Positions 62,123 through 64,000 of a DNA stretch of 64,000 bases are shown in pieces (position 1 is the stretch's first letter; every line of letters begins with the position of its first letter). Under the pieces are notes generated by a model. The model was not told the DNA's origin and made no database searches. It was given only the letters and a program-made list of their open reading frames with translations. Source of the DNA: an uncultured Erwinia sp. (GTDB lineage Bacteria > Pseudomonadota > Gammaproteobacteria > Enterobacterales > Enterobacteriaceae); assembly GCA_945290265.1 (NCBI GenBank), contig CALYQW010000001.1, forward strand, positions 62,001-126,000. The letters are read 5' to 3'. Both the position numbers and the translations under genes were made by a program.

Positions 62123-63442
62123 ATGAATCCAGCGACGCAACTTATGGCCTCGCCGCAAGGCGGAGCCAGAAGAATCTTCAATGTGACCAGCGGTAACTTC
62201 CTTGAAATGTATGATTTTATGGTGTTTGGCTATTACGCCACCGCCATTTCGCATACCTTTTTTCCCGGAGACGACCCGTTTGCTTCCCTGATGCTGACAC
62301 TGATGACCTTCGGTGCCGGCTTTCTGATGCGCCCGCTGGGGGCGATTATTCTCGGTTCCTACATTGACCGCCACGGGCGGCGTAAAGGGCTGCTGCTGAC
62401 CCTGACGCTGATGGCGCTGGGCACACTGACGATTGCCGTAGTGCCCGGGTATAATACCCTCGGGATGCTGGCACCGGTGCTGATCCTATTCGGCCGCCTG
62501 TTACAGGGCTTCTCCGCCGGAGTGGAACTGGGCGGGGTTTCGGTATATCTCTCTGAAATCGCACCGAAAGGGAAAAAGGGCTTTTACGTCAGCTGGCAGT
62601 CGGGCAGCCAGCAAATCGCGGTGATTTTTGCCGCCCTGCTGGGCCTGCTGCTGAATCACCTGCTGGATAAAGGCGAAGTGACCAACTGGGGCTGGCGCAT
62701 TCCGTTTGTGATTGGCTGTCTGATTGTGCCTTTCCTGTTCTGGATGCGGCGCATGCTTGAAGAAACCGAAGTGTTCAGCCAGCGTAAACATCGCCCGTCA
62801 ATGGGCCAGATTATGCAGTCGATTGGCAGCAACTGGGCACTGATCCTCGCCGGGATGCTGATGGTTGTCACCACTACCGTGATGTTTTATATGATCACCG
62901 CCTTTACCCCTACCTTCGGTAAAACCGTGCTGATGATGGATGATAAGCAAAGCTTCCTGGTTACCCTGTGCGTTGGCGTGTCCAATCTGTTCTGGCTGCC
63001 GGTGATGGGTGCCCTCTCTGACCGCGTCGGTCGCCGTCCGCTGATGCTGATATTCACCGTGCTAATGATCGCCACCGCCTGGCCGGTTCTGCACTGGCTG
63101 GTGGCCGCGCCCAGCCTGAGCCATCTGCTGATGGCCGAACTTTGGCTCTCTTTTTTGTACGGCAGCTATAACGGCGCAATGGTGGTTTATCTGGCGGAAA
63201 TCATGCCGGCCGAGGTGCGGGCGACCGGCTTCTCACTGGCGTACAGTCTGGCCACCGCGCTGTTTGGCGGCTTTACACCGGCGATTTGCAGCTATCTGAT
63301 CCATGCCACTGGCGATAAAGCCATGCCAGGCGTCTGGCTAAGTATAGCCGCGGTGTGTGGCCTGCTGGGCACCCTGCTGATTAAGCGGCTGGTCAACCGT
63401 TACCAAATCCGACACCCACAGCCGAAGGCACTTGTAGTCTGA
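62123..63442 (+). CDS. MFS citrate/tricarballylate:H+ symporter
   Basis: Twelve-helix metabolite:H+ symporter (MHS branch), 439 residues. Signatures: NFLEMYDFMVFGYYATAIS (helix 1), GSYIDRHGRRKGLLLTL (MFS loop 2-3), GRLLQGFSAGVELGGVSVYL (helix 4), and SDRVGRRPLML (loop 8-9). It is close to CitA and TcuC (both ~434 residues). The substrate is probably citrate or tricarballylate; no tcu or cit enzyme gene lies next to it. CAGGAGCAGG precedes ATG 62123. Intact. Confidence 0.88.
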   Translation: MNPATQLMASPQGGARRIFNVTSGNFLEMYDFMVFGYYATAISHTFFPGDDPFASLMLTLMTFGAGFLMRPLGAIILGSYIDRHGRRKGLLLTLTLMALGTLTIAVVPGYNTLGMLAPVLILFGRLLQGFSAGVELGGVSVYLSEIAPKGKKGFYVSWQSGSQQIAVIFAALLGLLLNHLLDKGEVTNWGWRIPFVIGCLIVPFLFWMRRMLEETEVFSQRKHRPSMGQIMQSIGSNWALILAGMLMVVTTTVMFYMITAFTPTFGKTVLMMDDKQSFLVTLCVGVSNLFWLPVMGALSDRVGRRPLMLIFTVLMIATAWPVLHWLVAAPSLSHLLMAELWLSFLYGSYNGAMVVYLAEIMPAEVRATGFSLAYSLATALFGGFTPAICSYLIHATGDKAMPGVWLSIAAVCGLLGTLLIKRLVNRYQIRHPQPKALVV

Positions 63443-63457
63443 AAATCCGATCCGGCT

Positions 63458-63484
63458 GGTGCAGGGGGTTAAACCCACTGCACC
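63458..63484. terminator. Hairpin between the convergent symporter and ftsP genes
   Basis: GGTGCAG/CTGCACC with an inner GGG/CCC pairing after one mismatch. It covers the ftsP stop codon. There is no clear U-tract in either direction. Confidence 0.45.
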
Positions 63485-64000
63485 ACCAGCTGCCCGGTCG
63501 TACCGCGATCGGCCATTTCCAGGGTCTGACTGTAGTAAACAAACGGGAAATGTTCCGAAGAAGGCTGAGTAAACGACACTAACAGTTCCACATCCCCATC
63601 CACCCAGACGGTATCCTTCCAGCCCCGGTCTTCCACCATTGGCTGCGCGCCATTAACCCGCTTAATCAGGAACATCACCCCCTGAATATGGAAGGCCTGC
63701 GGGGTATCTGCATGGATAACCCAACGCTCAAAACTGCCCTGCTGCGCCTGAGTATCTACCCGGTTCATATCCCAGATGGCACCATTGATGCCAGGCGTGC
63801 TGTCACCCAGCCGGAACTCACGGGTGCGGCTGACGCTGCCTTCCATAATCTGATCGGCCAGCAGGCGAATCGGCAGATTATCGGTGACTAACGGCAGCAG
63901 TCCGGTGGGGCGTAGAGTCAGGATCAGCGTTGAAGTCAGGATCGTTGACGGCTCAAACAGCCCTTTCAGCCGGTCAATAATCCCTGCAGCTTCACCGGCG
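63469..64000 (-). CDS. ftsP: Cell division protein FtsP (SufI), C-terminal part
   Basis: Periplasmic multicopper-oxidase-like protein that stabilises the divisome under stress. The open minus-strand frame runs from the window edge (AGEAAGIIDRLKGLFEPST) to TAA 63469-63471. The C-terminal cupredoxin domain matches SufI: AFHIQGVMFLIKRVNGAQPM, EDRGWKDTVWVDGDVELLV, YYSQTLEMADRGTTGQLVVQ. Copper-ligand His clusters of true oxidases are missing, as in SufI. About 177 of ~470 residues are in the window; the Tat signal lies outside it. Confidence 0.93.
   Translation of the reverse strand, partial: AGEAAGIIDRLKGLFEPSTILTSTLILTLRPTGLLPLVTDNLPIRLLADQIMEGSVSRTREFRLGDSTPGINGAIWDMNRVDTQAQQGSFERWVIHADTPQAFHIQGVMFLIKRVNGAQPMVEDRGWKDTVWVDGDVELLVSFTQPSSEHFPFVYYSQTLEMADRGTTGQLVVQWV

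Overview
The window looks like chromosomal DNA of a plant- or insect-associated enterobacterium, most probably Erwiniaceae (Erwinia/Pantoea type). The evidence is moderately GC-rich coding sequence, close relatives of E. coli/Salmonella proteins throughout (BglA, YdcR, YlaC, LldRD, FtnA, FtsP), and an Inv/Spa (SPI-1-like) type III secretion system (T3SS) of the kind found in that family. The species assignment is an inference.

Layout. 1-2.5 kb: divergent inositol-catabolism genes (iolA, cut by the window edge, and an IolI-like sugar isomerase). 2.8-26.6 kb: a nearly complete SPI-1/Mxi-Spa-type T3SS, all on the minus strand, in the order invF-G-E-A-B-C-I-J, spaO-P-Q-R-S, [inserted toxin/immunity pair], sicA-sipB-C-D, an unrecognised ORF, iacP, prgH-I-J-K, orgA-orgB, lipoprotein. 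Its likely regulators follow at 26.7-28.6 kb (a short HilA-like protein and a LuxR-type protein). 29.5-31.9 kb: pyruvate transporter btsT and its small partner. 31.96-32.72 kb: a very large imperfect palindrome carrying tandem repeats. 32.8-33.6 kb: a second toxin/immunity remnant (toxin_44 type). 33.8-37.4 kb: a Fur-box-controlled ferric-siderophore ABC importer. 37.6-40.0 kb: the lld lactate operon with a collapsed lldP. 40.1-47.2 kb: an AraC-type regulator, then a beta-glucoside PTS/BglA operon with an AscG-like repressor. 47.7-51 kb: ferritin, a PAP2 acid phosphatase and a Tat-exported oxalate decarboxylase. 51.7-56.3 kb: a ToxR-like membrane regulator with a small membrane partner, an LprI-domain protein, YlaC and YdcR. 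56.7-62 kb: an archaic (Csu-type) chaperone-usher pilus operon. 62.1-64 kb: a citrate/tricarballylate-type MFS symporter and ftsP (cut by the window edge).

The main theme is decay. Two core T3SS genes are broken: prgK/sctJ by an in-frame TAA and spaS/sctU by a frameshift. lldP is reduced to an in-frame 101-codon relic. The PTS EIIB gene carries a 7-bp tandem duplication that shifts its frame. Both polymorphic-toxin genes are broken while the gene next to each, in the immunity position, is intact. The lesions are of mixed type (nonsense, duplication, large deletion, small indels) and do not sit in homopolymers, so uniform sequencing error is an unlikely explanation. If real, the T3SS cannot assemble normally in this strain.

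The most unusual structure is the ~760-bp palindrome at 31964-32722. Its axis falls in an array of eight GGGTTTT heptamers, one arm carries five extra octamers, and related fragments recur near 33.75 kb and 53.1 kb, suggesting an undescribed dispersed palindromic repeat family.
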